DNA of 64,000 bases, from positions 2,480,001-2,544,000 of the forward strand of contig OZ244148.1 of NCBI GenBank assembly GCA_965216255.1. The letters run 5' to 3'. Shown in pieces: positions 8,898 to 18,343 of this stretch. Position 1 is the stretch's first letter. Each line of letters begins with the position of its first letter. The stretch comes from G965216255 sp965216255. Lineage in GTDB: Bacteria > Bacteroidota > Rhodothermia > Rhodothermales > Bin80. A program made the position numbers and the translations under genes. The notes under the pieces were generated by a model, which was given only the letters and a program-made list of their open reading frames with translations, searched no databases and was not told where the DNA came from.

Positions 8898-10451
8898 CTA
8901 TTCCAGGCCTGAACTTGCGCCTATAACCGGCGCATAGCCGATTTCCTGCAGCGTATTCTCCGCACGCAAGGCCACCACCGTATCACCGGCCTGCGCTGCC
9001 GCTGCAGCCAGACCTATAAGCGACCTTGCACGTTTCGGTGCCCTTCCAAGCGCGCTGGAAAATGCTGCCTGTGCCTCCGCAGCATGGCCCATGGAGAGCA
9101 GCACCTCGCCGAGGAGCTCGTGAGACGGCTTTACGGGTGAGGGCGGTCCAAAATCGAATGCCATGTTGCTCTCCATTTCCGCCGCCTCGCGCAGCAGAGC
9201 CAACGCATCTTCCTCCCTGCCTTCATCCACCAGCAGGAGCGCCTTCAATTCATCCCGCAGGATGGCAAGCACGGGCCGGTTCGGCTCCTTATCTGCCAGA
9301 GCCATGAGTCTGGAGAAACCTTGCCGCGCTTTCTCCATCTTCCCGCGCTTGAATGCGCTGAGTCCAACGACAAACACGTCCGTAGCCTCAGTCTCCGAGC
9401 CGAGCCCCATTGTGTCCACTTCAATACCCGCAGCCTCTCCGCTCCATTCCTCGCTCTCTATGACGTAGGCCGCGCGCGTAACGACTAGGTGACGACGGAT
9501 CGTACTTGACCCGTCCGATCGTTCGACATCCTTCTGGATGGCATGCAGCGTTTCCATCGCATCCTTCAGACGGCCCTGCTGCAATTGGCCGTAGGCGAGC
9601 CACCGTAGTGCGTGAAACGCCCGGTCTCCGACGCCCAGAGCCTTGCGCTCTACCCTGGCATCCGCGGCGGCAAAGGAAGCCTGATTCGATGCCACCACAC
9701 GGTCCCACATTCCCATGGCCACAAAAATATGAGATGGCATGTGGAGCGCATGCGACGCGGCGGGCGCGATATCGGCATACACGAACGCTGCCCTGAGACC
9801 TAGCGGCGCATGAATGGGGTCGTCGTAGGAATGAATGAGGTAGTGGGCCGCGCCCGGATGGCGCGGGTTTTTGGCGAAAACTCCCTCCGCGATGGCGGCT
9901 GCTCGCATGTACTTGGCGAAGTCGCGCCCGTCGTGGCTCGTACCAAGGATAGAAAGGGCATACAGGGCCGCCGCGTCTAGATCCTCTGGATAGGCTTCGT
10001 ACAGCTCTTGCATGGCGGTAGCATAGGCCAAATCCCGCTCCTTCTTGTCCTCATGGCTGAAGAAAAGGACATCCGCCGCACGAAGGTAATCCTTTTCGCG
10101 CAGCGATGGAGCCTTGGCCAAACGCTGTTCCAAGGTCGGGGCGAGTGATTCCATTACCGCACGGGCCTGCTCCGTTTCCTGCGTTTGCCATACCGGGTGA
10201 TTGTATCCCATGGCCTCACCCCAGTATGCTATGGCAAAGTCCGGGTCAATTCCCCGGGCCTCGACAAAGGCTTCCCGAGCGTCTTCGTACTCAAAGCTGT
10301 GCAACAGGAGCAATCCGCGAAGAAACGCCTCCTGGGCCTCCGGTGCGCCGGAGTTTTCAAATCGGGTATGCCCGAGCTCCTGGGCATGAACAGGCACCCG
10401 CATTAGCAGGACGACCAACATCAGCAAAGCTGCGGCGCGTAGCGTAGGCAT
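8898..10451 (-). CDS. Exported tetratricopeptide-repeat protein
   Basis: A 517-residue protein that starts with a signal peptide (residues 1-23, ending VHAQ). TPR-like helix pairs follow: FLRGLLLLHSFEYEDAREAF with FAIAYWGEAMGYNHPVW near the N-terminus, and further units in the C-terminal third (ALALLREAAEM, ELLGEVLLSMGHAAEAQAAF). The middle carries the histidine-rich stretch HPGAAHYLIHSYDDPIHA and HALHMPSHIFVAMGMW, recurrent in a widespread family of periplasmic TPR proteins of unknown function. The histidines could bind metal or heme, but that is inference. The start at 10451 was chosen for the signal peptide. A longer frame from 10604 would put extra sequence before it and overlap aroE. Confidence 0.8.
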   Translation of the reverse strand: MPTLRAAALLMLVVLLMRVPVHAQELGHTRFENSGAPEAQEAFLRGLLLLHSFEYEDAREAFVEARGIDPDFAIAYWGEAMGYNHPVWQTQETEQARAVMESLAPTLEQRLAKAPSLREKDYLRAADVLFFSHEDKKERDLAYATAMQELYEAYPEDLDAAALYALSILGTSHDGRDFAKYMRAAAIAEGVFAKNPRHPGAAHYLIHSYDDPIHAPLGLRAAFVYADIAPAASHALHMPSHIFVAMGMWDRVVASNQASFAAADARVERKALGVGDRAFHALRWLAYGQLQQGRLKDAMETLHAIQKDVERSDGSSTIRRHLVVTRAAYVIESEEWSGEAAGIEVDTMGLGSETEATDVFVVGLSAFKRGKMEKARQGFSRLMALADKEPNRPVLAILRDELKALLLVDEGREEDALALLREAAEMESNMAFDFGPPSPVKPSHELLGEVLLSMGHAAEAQAAFSSALGRAPKRARSLIGLAAAAAQAGDTVVALRAENTLQEIGYAPVIGASSGLE

Positions 10452-10534
10452 GAGAAATGGGGCAATGCATAAAAGAGTAACTACGAATAGAATATACGAG
10501 TTGACCGGGCCCTGCGCAGCCACCGGATGGCGAA

Positions 10535-11425
10535 TCAGATACTGCAATACTCGGACGGAAGCGCACTTCTGGCTACGGCAAGCGGCATGGGTCTGTTCGT
10601 CCACTGCCGATATGCGTCAGCGGCCTGATGCAGCAGCATCGCTATTCCGTCCAAAGTTCGCGCACCGCGGGCGGCCGCATCCCGCAAGAGTTGGGTCCTT
10701 TGCGGACGGTACACGAGATCGTACACAATGTGCTCGCCATGAAAGTCCGAAGCATGATGCCACGGCGTGTCCTGGACTGCCGGATGCATGCCAACCGGCG
10801 TCGCGTTTACAATCAGGGTAGCGGCTCTTAGACGGGGTCCCGCGCCAGATAGCGGCACTACGGAGAGTATTCCCCTGCTATCGCTGTCCGCAAGGTCCTC
10901 GCACAGCCTAGCGGCACGTCCGGGCGTGCGTGCCGCCAATGTGATTCTGCTCGGCTCGCAGCCGCTCAACAGTCCATACACGGCCGCCCGTGCCGCACCT
11001 CCCGCGCCCAGGATGACGACAGAGGCTCCGCGAAGGGCTTCCTGAAACGGCTGCAGCGGTGCCAGGAATCCGGTGACATCCGTATTGTCGCCATGCAACA
11101 TGATTTTGGTACATGCATGCCTGCAGACAATGGTGTTTACCGCACCCACGGCCTTGGCGCGTGCCGAAACGGCGTCCAGTAGCGGGAGTACGGCTTCCTT
11201 GTGCGGAATGGTCACATTCGCACCCGCAAAGCCCAGCGCGCCAAGGCCGCGTACCGCGCTTGCTAACGACTGTGGCGGTACGGGCAACGCCACGTATCTG
11301 TAATTGAGCCCCTGCGCAAAGTAGGCCGCATTATGCAGTAGCGGCGAGAATGAATGCCCTACGGGATAGCCCAAAATGCCGGTGAGCCTGGTATGGGCGT
11401 CAACAGGCCAGGTCGTAATTTGCAT
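10535..11425 (-). CDS. aroE: Shikimate dehydrogenase
   Basis: NADPH-dependent reduction of 3-dehydroshikimate to shikimate in aromatic amino-acid synthesis. The 296-residue protein has the substrate-binding GYPVGHSFSPLLHN near residues 19-32 and catalytic Lys in NVTIPHKEAVLP. The Asp of the K-D dyad is in GDNTDVTGF, and a dinucleotide-binding GAGGAARA loop follows. NATPVGMHP and the C-terminal DGIAMLLHQAADAYRQW complete the family pattern. The length is slightly above the usual 270-285. The ATG at 11425 directly precedes the first conserved strand. It lies 83 bases upstream of the TPR gene on the same strand and is divergent from the TerC-family gene (128-base gap), so the promoter of each lies in 11426-11553. 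Confidence 0.95.
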   Translation of the reverse strand: MQITTWPVDAHTRLTGILGYPVGHSFSPLLHNAAYFAQGLNYRYVALPVPPQSLASAVRGLGALGFAGANVTIPHKEAVLPLLDAVSARAKAVGAVNTIVCRHACTKIMLHGDNTDVTGFLAPLQPFQEALRGASVVILGAGGAARAAVYGLLSGCEPSRITLAARTPGRAARLCEDLADSDSRGILSVVPLSGAGPRLRAATLIVNATPVGMHPAVQDTPWHHASDFHGEHIVYDLVYRPQRTQLLRDAAARGARTLDGIAMLLHQAADAYRQWTNRPMPLAVARSALPSEYCSI

Positions 11426-11553
11426 GTTGGTACCAATTGTATTGACTAGTTTCTGCCGGCGCGCCCCGCAAGTCTGACGGCAGGGGGGCTTCGGGAGCGC
11501 GCCAAAGATTACGAAGCCATTCTTACTATCACACGCAGCCTACCCGTTTCACC

Positions 11554-12312
11554 GTGGACTGGATAACAGACCCGCAATCGCTGATTGCCCTCCTTTCCCT
11601 GACGATACTTGAGATCGTTCTGGGCATCGACAACATTGTCTTCATTTCCATTCTGTCGGCCAAGCTTCCGGCGCATCGGCAGCCCCGGGCGCGCCTGCTG
11701 GGTCTTGGCATCGCCATGTTCGGCCGCATCTTACTGCTGCTTAGCCTCGCCTGGATCATGCGGCTTACGGCACCGCTCTTTGAGGTGTTCTCTGCCGCCA
11801 TATCGGGCCGGGACCTGATCCTCATTTGCGGAGGTCTGTTTCTTCTTGGCAAGAGCACTTACGAAATCCACGACCGGCTGGAAGGGCATCCGCACGGTGC
11901 TGAAAGTGGACAACCTGCCGTTTCGTTTATGGGGGTCATCGTCCAGATCCTTCTTCTCGATCTAGTCTTCTCGCTCGATTCGGTGATCACCGCCGTTGGA
12001 ATGGCAGACGAAATTGGGGTCATGATCACGGCCATTATCATCGCGATTGGCGTCATGATGGTGTCCGCAGGCGCCATTTCAAGATTCATCGACAATCGAC
12101 CGACCGTCAAGATGTTAGCGCTAAGCTTCCTGCTACTTATCGGCGTTGCCCTTATCGGCGAGGGCCTGGACATGCATATTCCCAAGGGATACATTTACTT
12201 TGCCATGGCCTTTTCCGTCTTTGTCGAATTGCTCAACCTGCGCCTTCGACGGCGTACCGTCGAGCGGCCCGTTCGCCTTCGCCATTCCCGCAGGCCTGGA
12301 AGCCACGCCTAG
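11554..12312 (+). CDS. TerC-family integral membrane protein
   Basis: A 252-residue polytopic membrane protein of the TerC/YgdQ family. It shows the paired acidic signatures EIVLGIDNIVFIS near residues 15-27 and LVFSLDSVITAVGM in the second half. These lie in repeated membrane segments thought to bind metal. Family members have been linked to tellurite resistance, manganese export (Alx, MeeF/MeeY) or loading of exported metalloproteins. Which of these applies here is unknown. The start is GTG at 11554, immediately before the conserved DWITDPQSLIALL opening. The stop lies only 6 bases from the stop of the convergent antiporter gene, leaving no room for an ordinary terminator between them. Confidence 0.88.
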   Translation: MDWITDPQSLIALLSLTILEIVLGIDNIVFISILSAKLPAHRQPRARLLGLGIAMFGRILLLLSLAWIMRLTAPLFEVFSAAISGRDLILICGGLFLLGKSTYEIHDRLEGHPHGAESGQPAVSFMGVIVQILLLDLVFSLDSVITAVGMADEIGVMITAIIIAIGVMMVSAGAISRFIDNRPTVKMLALSFLLLIGVALIGEGLDMHIPKGYIYFAMAFSVFVELLNLRLRRRTVERPVRLRHSRRPGSHA

Positions 12313-12318
12313 TCCGGA

Positions 12319-14658
12319 CTACCCAGAAACTGAGACTTCCGGCGGCGCCAGTGCCATGCGCAAAACTTCTTCGCTGTCAGCCTGGCGCCAGGACTCCACG
12401 AATGACTTTTCTCCTATGCGCCCGGCGATGTGGGCCAGCGTCCGCAGGTGGGGCCCCGGATTGTTTTCAGGGCTGATAAGGAAGATAAAGGCATAAACGG
12501 GGCCTACTTCGCCAATAAGCGCAAAAAGTGCGTCCGCCTGCACTTCCTGCGGCATCTCCATTCCAGGCTGCACGCGCACCAACCCAATTTCAGGCTCTGA
12601 GATACCTGGAACGCGAAAATGCGGCAATGCCACTCCAGGCGCCACAAGCGTGGAGATTTGACGCATGCTGGAAAGCAGCCCGTCCCGCAACTGGTCAGCG
12701 GCGATGGGAAGGCGCTGCGAGAAAATGCTGGACACCTGGGTGGCAATCTTTTCGCTCGTGGTTTCCTTATCCAAATCCACCACTACGGCACTAGCAACAA
12801 GCTCTCTAAATACCTGGGAATCTGCCAGATCGCGATCCCTTGAGAATTCTGGAAGCATTACAATAACGGAGTCTCCCACCTGCGGCGTTACCTGGTTTTC
12901 TTCGGCATGCACGATAAGGGTGGTACCTCGCGCAATGAAAAGGAGCACCAGATCGTCGTCAAAACGTGACTTAATGGCTGCGTAGGAGCCTTCCTCGGTG
13001 AGTCCAAAGGTCCTGATCTCCCCTCCAGCATTGTATCGCCTGAGCAATGATGCGTGCGTGGTGGTCTCGCCGAACAGCGGCCGGCCTCTGAGGTGCCCCG
13101 GGAGCTTGCCCGGTCCATCGCCCCTGGTAGCCGGACCCGCTGCAAGCTGATACACTTCTTTTTCTTCAAAGACTTCACTGAAGTGGAGCGCGGCAAGTGA
13201 ATTGGTATTGTCGTTGGGTGTAAGCGCAACGAAGCGGCCGAGCCCGCTAAAATCAAGCTCATCAAGCACGGTCTCCGATAGTGCGTCTCCGTTTACGGCG
13301 GGGAGGCCAAGGGCTTTGGCATCTGCGATGTTTTTTGCATTCGCGTCAACCAAAAGCACTTTGAATCTGAGAGCATGAACGGCGCTGGCCACGCGTTGTA
13401 CCCAAGGATATGCCCCCAAAAACAGAAGGCCTTGCGGATAGGGATCGGCCAGGCCCAAGCGGCGGGCCACCGGAGAGAGCGTAAGTCCATAGACGGCTAC
13501 CGTACCCACAATTACAAAAAACACAATGGGCACGAGCCTCTGTGCCTCGTCCGGGAAATAGGCTTCCAATCTGAAGGCAAAAAGTGAGGCGACCGCCGCC
13601 GCGACGATGCCGCGCGGCGCAAGCCAGGCCATGAATGCCTTCTCCTTCAAATCCAGCCGCGTACCAAGCGTGGAAAAGAAAACGGCAACAGGTCGGACAA
13701 AAAGTATGAGAATACCCAGAAACAGGTAGGCCCTCCCATCAAAATACTCCAAGACACTCAAATCAAGTCTGGCACTCAGCAGAATGAACAGACACGCCAG
13801 CAGCAGCACCTGGAGATCTTCCTTGAATTTCGTAATATGGCGAATCGTGATATATTTCTGGTTTGCCAGAAAAATGCCAAGAAGTGTCGCCTGTAGCAGT
13901 CCCGACTCCGCCTGCAGTGTATTGGAAAGGCCGAACGTTGCCACGACGATCATGAGCGCTACCGGGTTTTGCAGATAATCAGGCACAAGCCGCCGCCTGA
14001 ATGCCACGACAATGATGGCAGCGCCCATTATGCTTACGCCAAGACCGACGGAGATGGTAAGAAGCAGCGCATTCAACGCGTGCAGAAAGGCGGCACTCAG
14101 GCTGGAAAACTGCCCGGCCTCCACCGAGCGCAGCTGGATAATGGCCCCCAGAACCAGCACGGCGAGAATCGCCCCCACCGGATCTATGGTGATGCCCTCC
14201 CATTTGGCTATGGCACCCACCCGTCCCTTGGGCCTCACCTGACGCAGCAGCGGGATAACCACCGTGGGCCCCGTTACCGTCAGAATGGCCCCCAGCAGCA
14301 CGGAAAGCCAGACATTCATCCCCAGAACGAAGTGGGCAGCTGTACCAGCCAGCACCCAAGTGACCAGTACTCCGATCGTGATCAGGTTAAAGACCGACCT
14401 GCCCGACTCGCCCAATTCCGATATTCGAAGGCTCAATCCTCCCTCGAACAGGATGATGCCAATCGAGAGGGAGACGAAGGCAAAAACCCAGTCGCCCTGA
14501 AGCGATTCAGGAGGAAGAATCCCCGTAACGGGACCGGCCAAAAAGCCAAACACCAAGAGTAGCAGAATAGATGGTATCCGGATTCGCCAGGCAAACCACT
14601 GGGCCCCTATACCCAAGCCTATCACGAGAACAATCGAAATGAGAATGTGCTCTGCCAC
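12319..14658 (-). CDS. CPA-family cation:proton antiporter with RCK and PTS EIIA-like domains
   Basis: A 779-residue protein. Residues 1 to about 400 form a Na+/H+-exchanger domain of 12 or so spans, with ion-path segments GPTVVIPLLRQVRP, WEGITIDPVGAI and LAPRGIVAAAVASLF. Residues about 405-500 form a TrkA-N/RCK-like Rossmann domain (FKVLLVDANAKNIADAKALG, GDALSETVLDELD), followed by an RCK-C-like segment (about 560-640). The glycine-rich nucleotide loop is degenerate (LGAYPWVQ), so nucleotide binding is uncertain. The C-terminal 140 residues look like a PTS EIIA-2 domain. The conserved His is in GVALPHFRVPGI, followed by LFALIGEVGPVYAFIFLISPEN and an HLRTLAHIA helix. The role is probably K+ or Na+ efflux under ligand control. 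It is convergent with the TerC gene and divergent from gdhA. Confidence 0.88.
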   Translation of the reverse strand: MAEHILISIVLVIGLGIGAQWFAWRIRIPSILLLLVFGFLAGPVTGILPPESLQGDWVFAFVSLSIGIILFEGGLSLRISELGESGRSVFNLITIGVLVTWVLAGTAAHFVLGMNVWLSVLLGAILTVTGPTVVIPLLRQVRPKGRVGAIAKWEGITIDPVGAILAVLVLGAIIQLRSVEAGQFSSLSAAFLHALNALLLTISVGLGVSIMGAAIIVVAFRRRLVPDYLQNPVALMIVVATFGLSNTLQAESGLLQATLLGIFLANQKYITIRHITKFKEDLQVLLLACLFILLSARLDLSVLEYFDGRAYLFLGILILFVRPVAVFFSTLGTRLDLKEKAFMAWLAPRGIVAAAVASLFAFRLEAYFPDEAQRLVPIVFFVIVGTVAVYGLTLSPVARRLGLADPYPQGLLFLGAYPWVQRVASAVHALRFKVLLVDANAKNIADAKALGLPAVNGDALSETVLDELDFSGLGRFVALTPNDNTNSLAALHFSEVFEEKEVYQLAAGPATRGDGPGKLPGHLRGRPLFGETTTHASLLRRYNAGGEIRTFGLTEEGSYAAIKSRFDDDLVLLFIARGTTLIVHAEENQVTPQVGDSVIVMLPEFSRDRDLADSQVFRELVASAVVVDLDKETTSEKIATQVSSIFSQRLPIAADQLRDGLLSSMRQISTLVAPGVALPHFRVPGISEPEIGLVRVQPGMEMPQEVQADALFALIGEVGPVYAFIFLISPENNPGPHLRTLAHIAGRIGEKSFVESWRQADSEEVLRMALAPPEVSVSG

Positions 14659-14759
14659 TATTGCAGTCAGTTATATGCATCTAAATCATACATCCGAAAC
14701 GACGAGCGAAGTAAATTGTGCCACCAGAAGGCTGCCATCTAAAATCATACTGTACCGCC

Positions 14760-16187
14760 ATGACCCATTCAGGACACGTCTCCTTTTCCGACCAAGTTAA
14801 TCAGATGTTCGACCGAGCCAGCGCCTATACGGACTTCCCGGTCGGACTGCTTAGCCAGATCAAGAGCTGCAACAGCATGTACGACGTGGGCTTCCCCGTT
14901 GTGCGTGATAGCGGAGAAATCGAGGTAGTGCATGCGTACCGCGCAGAGCACAGTCACCACAAGCTTCCCAGCAAGGGCGGCATCCGCTACGCGGCCAACG
15001 TGACTGCGGACGAGGTCAAGGCTCTGGCAGCGCTGATGACCTACAAGTGTGCCATTGTCGATGTGCCATTTGGCGGGGCTAAGGGAGGCATCGCCATCAA
15101 TACGAGGGAATACTCCGTCCGAGAGCTGGAGCGCATTACGCGGCGGTACACCTTCGAGCTCGCACAGAAGAATTTCATTGGGCCAGGGTTTGACGTTCCC
15201 GCCCCGGACTACGGCACAGGAGCGCGGGAGATGGCATGGATCCTGGACACGTACCTGAGCGTGACCGATAACCCACTGGATGCCCTTGCCTGCGTAACCG
15301 GCAAACCCGTAGGCCAAGGGGGCGTCCGAGGCCGTGAGGAAGCAACGGGCCGCGGTGTCTTCTACGGTATTCGGGAGGCCTGTGCTATTGAGGAAGACAT
15401 GGCCTTATTGGGGCTCCCCCAGGGCCTCGAGGGCAAGACCGTCGTCGTCCAGGGGCTGGGCAACGTCGGCTACCACGTAGCCCGCTTTCTGGAAGAAGCC
15501 GGCGCCCGGCTCGTTGGCCTTGCGGAATATGAGGGCGCGATCCACGATCCGAATGGTATAGACCTCGAAAAAGTTATTGCACACCGCCGCGAGTCCCAGT
15601 CCATTCTGGGCTACCCCGGGGCACAGGACTTAGCCCATTCGGCCCTGGCCCTGGAGCTTCCCTGCGACATCCTGGTGCCGGCGGCACTCGAGCACCAGAT
15701 TCGAAGCGAAAACATGGACCGGATCCAGGCCAAGATAATCGCGGAAGCCGCCAACGGCCCCACGACGGCGCGGGCCGACGCGGCGCTGAATAAGCGCGGG
15801 GTACTTATGTTACCGGACGTATTTCTTAATGCCGGCGGCGTCACGGTTTCGTATTTCGAATGGCTGCGCAACCTGTCGCACGTGCGCCACGGGCGCATGA
15901 GCCGCCGCTTCGAACAGCACTCCGCCGGGCGTATCCTGCATGCGTTTGAATCTCTGGCGGGCGTGAACTTCCCCGCCGATAGGATGAACAGCGTCATCGC
16001 GGACATGGCCTTTGGCGCCAGTGAAGCCGATCTTGTGAATTCCGGCCTGGAAGACACCATGGTGGGAGCCTACCACGAGGTACGCGCCGTCAGCAAGGAG
16101 CACGGAATCGACCAGCGAACCGGGGCCTACCTAAGCGCCATCCGGAAGATCGCCACGGCCTACCAGAGCATGGGCATCTTTCCCTAG
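14760..16187 (+). CDS. gdhA: Glutamate dehydrogenase (Glu/Leu/Phe/Val family)
   Basis: Reversible oxidative deamination of glutamate to 2-oxoglutarate and ammonium, linking nitrogen and carbon metabolism. The 475-residue protein has the substrate-binding lysine in LPSKGGIRYA and the catalytic-lysine segment in VDVPFGGAKGGIAI. It then has PGFDVPAPDYGTGAREMAW and a Rossmann NAD(P) loop VVVQGLGNVGYHVA. AEAANGPTT and DVFLNAGGVTVSYFEW complete the family set. The ATG at 14760 was preferred over an in-frame ATG at 14718, which would add a cysteine-containing leader. Length is somewhat above the 420-450 of many bacterial enzymes, mainly from the N-terminus and an inserted loop. It is divergent from the antiporter gene, and the stop overlaps the stop of the next gene. 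Confidence 0.93.
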   Translation: MTHSGHVSFSDQVNQMFDRASAYTDFPVGLLSQIKSCNSMYDVGFPVVRDSGEIEVVHAYRAEHSHHKLPSKGGIRYAANVTADEVKALAALMTYKCAIVDVPFGGAKGGIAINTREYSVRELERITRRYTFELAQKNFIGPGFDVPAPDYGTGAREMAWILDTYLSVTDNPLDALACVTGKPVGQGGVRGREEATGRGVFYGIREACAIEEDMALLGLPQGLEGKTVVVQGLGNVGYHVARFLEEAGARLVGLAEYEGAIHDPNGIDLEKVIAHRRESQSILGYPGAQDLAHSALALELPCDILVPAALEHQIRSENMDRIQAKIIAEAANGPTTARADAALNKRGVLMLPDVFLNAGGVTVSYFEWLRNLSHVRHGRMSRRFEQHSAGRILHAFESLAGVNFPADRMNSVIADMAFGASEADLVNSGLEDTMVGAYHEVRAVSKEHGIDQRTGAYLSAIRKIATAYQSMGIFP

Positions 16188-16804
16188 GGCACGTAGCCGA
16201 ATTCCGGTCTTTTACCTGTACGTCGGTACGGCTCGTAAAAGCCTCTCAGCTTCTGGATATCCGCTTCCATGTCCCCCGTTGGCTTGAAGGGTGCGGTAAA
16301 TCCGACCCGGCGGCGCGAATAGTCGAGGTAGGCGCAGACAATAGGGACATTCGCGCCCACAGCAATGTGATAGAAGCCCGTCTTCCATCGCTCTACCCTG
16401 CGACGCGTGCCCTCCGGAGTTATGACCAACAGCAACCGGGGCTCTTCACTGAACAGCTCTATTGCTCGGGAAACCAGCCCCTGGCGCTCCTCCCGGTCGA
16501 CGGGAATGCCCCCGACCAACCGCAGAAGGATGCCCAAAGGCCCTCGAAAGAGGGTATGCTTGCCTATCCAGCGGAATTCCAAGCCAAGACCCCATTTGAC
16601 CGCCATGCCCAGGACAAAGTCCCAATTCGAGGTGTGCGGGGCCCCAATCAGGACAGTTCGGCTTAGATTGCGCAGATCGCCCTCAATATCCCAGCGTGCC
16701 GTGCGCAGCATGCTGTACCAGAACCAGCGGGTAAACTTATTGCCGCGCCGTGAAACCATGGGGCCGAAAATTAGGTGGGCCATCGCTTCAATACGTCTTG
16801 CCAA
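16184..16804 (-). CDS. 1-acyl-sn-glycerol-3-phosphate acyltransferase-like (LPLAT) protein
   Basis: A 206-residue lysophospholipid acyltransferase-family protein. The catalytic HX4D motif is PHTSNWDFVLG with His57 and Asp62. The PEGTR phosphate-binding motif is at 130-134. Between them lie FRWIGKHTLFRGPLG and GGIPVDRE, typical of a short LPLAT subfamily found in marine bacteria and Bacteroidota. It probably acylates a lysophospholipid at the inner membrane, although the exact acceptor is unknown. The convergent gdhA stop shares four bases (CTAG, 16184-16187), a palindrome that serves as TAG on both strands. A second in-frame ATG at 16783 is an alternative start. Confidence 0.87.
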   Translation of the reverse strand: MARRIEAMAHLIFGPMVSRRGNKFTRWFWYSMLRTARWDIEGDLRNLSRTVLIGAPHTSNWDFVLGMAVKWGLGLEFRWIGKHTLFRGPLGILLRLVGGIPVDREERQGLVSRAIELFSEEPRLLLVITPEGTRRRVERWKTGFYHIAVGANVPIVCAYLDYSRRRVGFTAPFKPTGDMEADIQKLRGFYEPYRRTGKRPEFGYVP

Positions 16805-16951
16805 GGTTCAAAACAGTAAACGGTGGCCCCGGATCAGAGGCATCCAATGCCTGGCACTCTCGAGGCGACCTGCAGCCAAGCCTTCCCGTACCCGGGGCTC
16901 GTAGAAGTAACCACGCCTTCCCCGAAGAGCGGTTCCGTACTGCGGGCCAAC

Positions 16952-18130
16952 CTAGGCCCCAATCCAGCGAACCCGTATCACACCGTCGATATCCCGGAGT
17001 CGTTGGAGCATGGTGCCATCCATCGGGCTGCCAAGATCCATGAGTGTATAGGCCAATCCTCCCCGCCCCTTGTTAACCAGGTTGGCTATGTTGATGCCGG
17101 CATCGGCCACCACAACGGTTAGCTGCCGTAGCATGTTGGGCTCATCTCTGTTGACAATCTGAATGCGATGCCCACCCGAGCGGTACGGGAGTTCCACCGC
17201 CGGGAAGTTCACCGAATGGCAGATGATTCCGCTCTCCAGATAGTCGCGCAGCTGCTGCGCTGCCATAATTGCACAACTATCCTCCGCTTCGGGCGTGGAA
17301 GCCCCCAGATGCGGGACGGGCAACACCTCTTCGTGCTGGGCAAGTGCCGGATCTACGAAATCGGTTACGTATCGAAGCACGCGGCCGCTTTCAAGGGCCA
17401 CGAGGAGAGCTTCCCGATTGACAAGTCCTGCACGCGCGAAGTTCAACAGGCGCGTACCGGGACTCATCATGGCGAACTGCTCCTCTCCAATAAGATCTCG
17501 CGTCTGGTCATTCAGCGGTGCATGCAGCGTGATATAGTCCGCCGATCGGATGAGGGCTTCGAGGGAATGCGCCCGTCGCACTTCGCGGGAGAGTCCCCAT
17601 GCAGAGGCCACAGAAATAAACGGGTCATGCCCTATGGTGTCCATCCCGAGCGCTGAGGCAGCGTTGGCTACGGAGACTCCAATGGCGCCAAGCCCGACCA
17701 CTCCAAGCGTCTTGCCCATGATCTCAGGCCCTTTGAACTGGCGCTTGCCCTTTTCTACGGCCCGTGCCACTTCATCGCCTTGCTGCGCCACGCTTCGCGC
17801 CCAATTGATGCCTTCCACTATGCGGCGGGAAGCCAACAACAGACCGCAGAGCACGAGCTCCTTCACGCTGTTGGCGTTGGCGCCTGGCGTGTTCAGCACC
17901 GCGATGCCTTGCTCCGTGCATGCGCTGACCGGAATGTTGTTCACACCTGCACCGGCACGGGCAATCGCCGTTACGGAAGGAGGCAACGTCATCTGGCGCA
18001 GATTGTGGCTCCGCAGCAGGATCGCGTCCGGGGCCTGTGCCGCTTCTGCAAGCACGTAACCCTCCGAAGGAAATACGGCAAGGCCCTTCGAAGACAGCGA
18101 GTTAAAGACCTGGATAACGTACTTCTTCAT
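16952..18130 (-). CDS. serA: D-3-phosphoglycerate dehydrogenase
   Basis: NAD-dependent oxidation of 3-phosphoglycerate, the first step of serine synthesis. The 392-residue protein has an N-terminal substrate domain (RAGAGVNNIPV), a Rossmann loop GKTLGVVGLGAIG and LHAPLNDQT. LLNFARAGLVNREAL carries the catalytic Arg region, and the catalytic His is in VPHLGASTPEAE. The last 75 residues (IVNRDEPNMLRQLTVVVADAGINIANLVNKG) form a C-terminal ACT domain, which in relatives binds serine or other amino acids for feedback control. The start at 18130 (MKKYVIQVFN) was chosen over an in-frame ATG at 18160. No serC or serB is adjacent. About 150 bases separate it from the acyltransferase gene downstream. 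Confidence 0.94.
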   Translation of the reverse strand: MKKYVIQVFNSLSSKGLAVFPSEGYVLAEAAQAPDAILLRSHNLRQMTLPPSVTAIARAGAGVNNIPVSACTEQGIAVLNTPGANANSVKELVLCGLLLASRRIVEGINWARSVAQQGDEVARAVEKGKRQFKGPEIMGKTLGVVGLGAIGVSVANAASALGMDTIGHDPFISVASAWGLSREVRRAHSLEALIRSADYITLHAPLNDQTRDLIGEEQFAMMSPGTRLLNFARAGLVNREALLVALESGRVLRYVTDFVDPALAQHEEVLPVPHLGASTPEAEDSCAIMAAQQLRDYLESGIICHSVNFPAVELPYRSGGHRIQIVNRDEPNMLRQLTVVVADAGINIANLVNKGRGGLAYTLMDLGSPMDGTMLQRLRDIDGVIRVRWIGA

Positions 18131-18343
18131 GGGTGGAAGGACTGCAAGGCGCAGGCGCAAGGTAGCGAACGGCCCTGCGGGTTATGGTGAAAACTGTGCC
18201 GCGTGGGCGGGATCTGCATCAATACCTGGGAATCCCCGCCGTGTGCACCCATCTTGGGTCCCGGCCCTGCTTATACGGCCACGTGCCGGGGCCCAATTTG
18301 CTACATTGTTTCGTTTGGTCAACTGCTTACCTTTCTACGTGTT

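Noticed and set aside
12319..14658. Plus-strand frames antisense to the antiporter (for example 13969-14562)
   Set aside because: Antisense shadows produced by GC-rich codons of a well-supported gene.
16805..16951. tRNA-like or other RNA gene in the short gap
   Set aside because: No cloverleaf-compatible arms or T-loop consensus could be found; the same holds for the other gaps.
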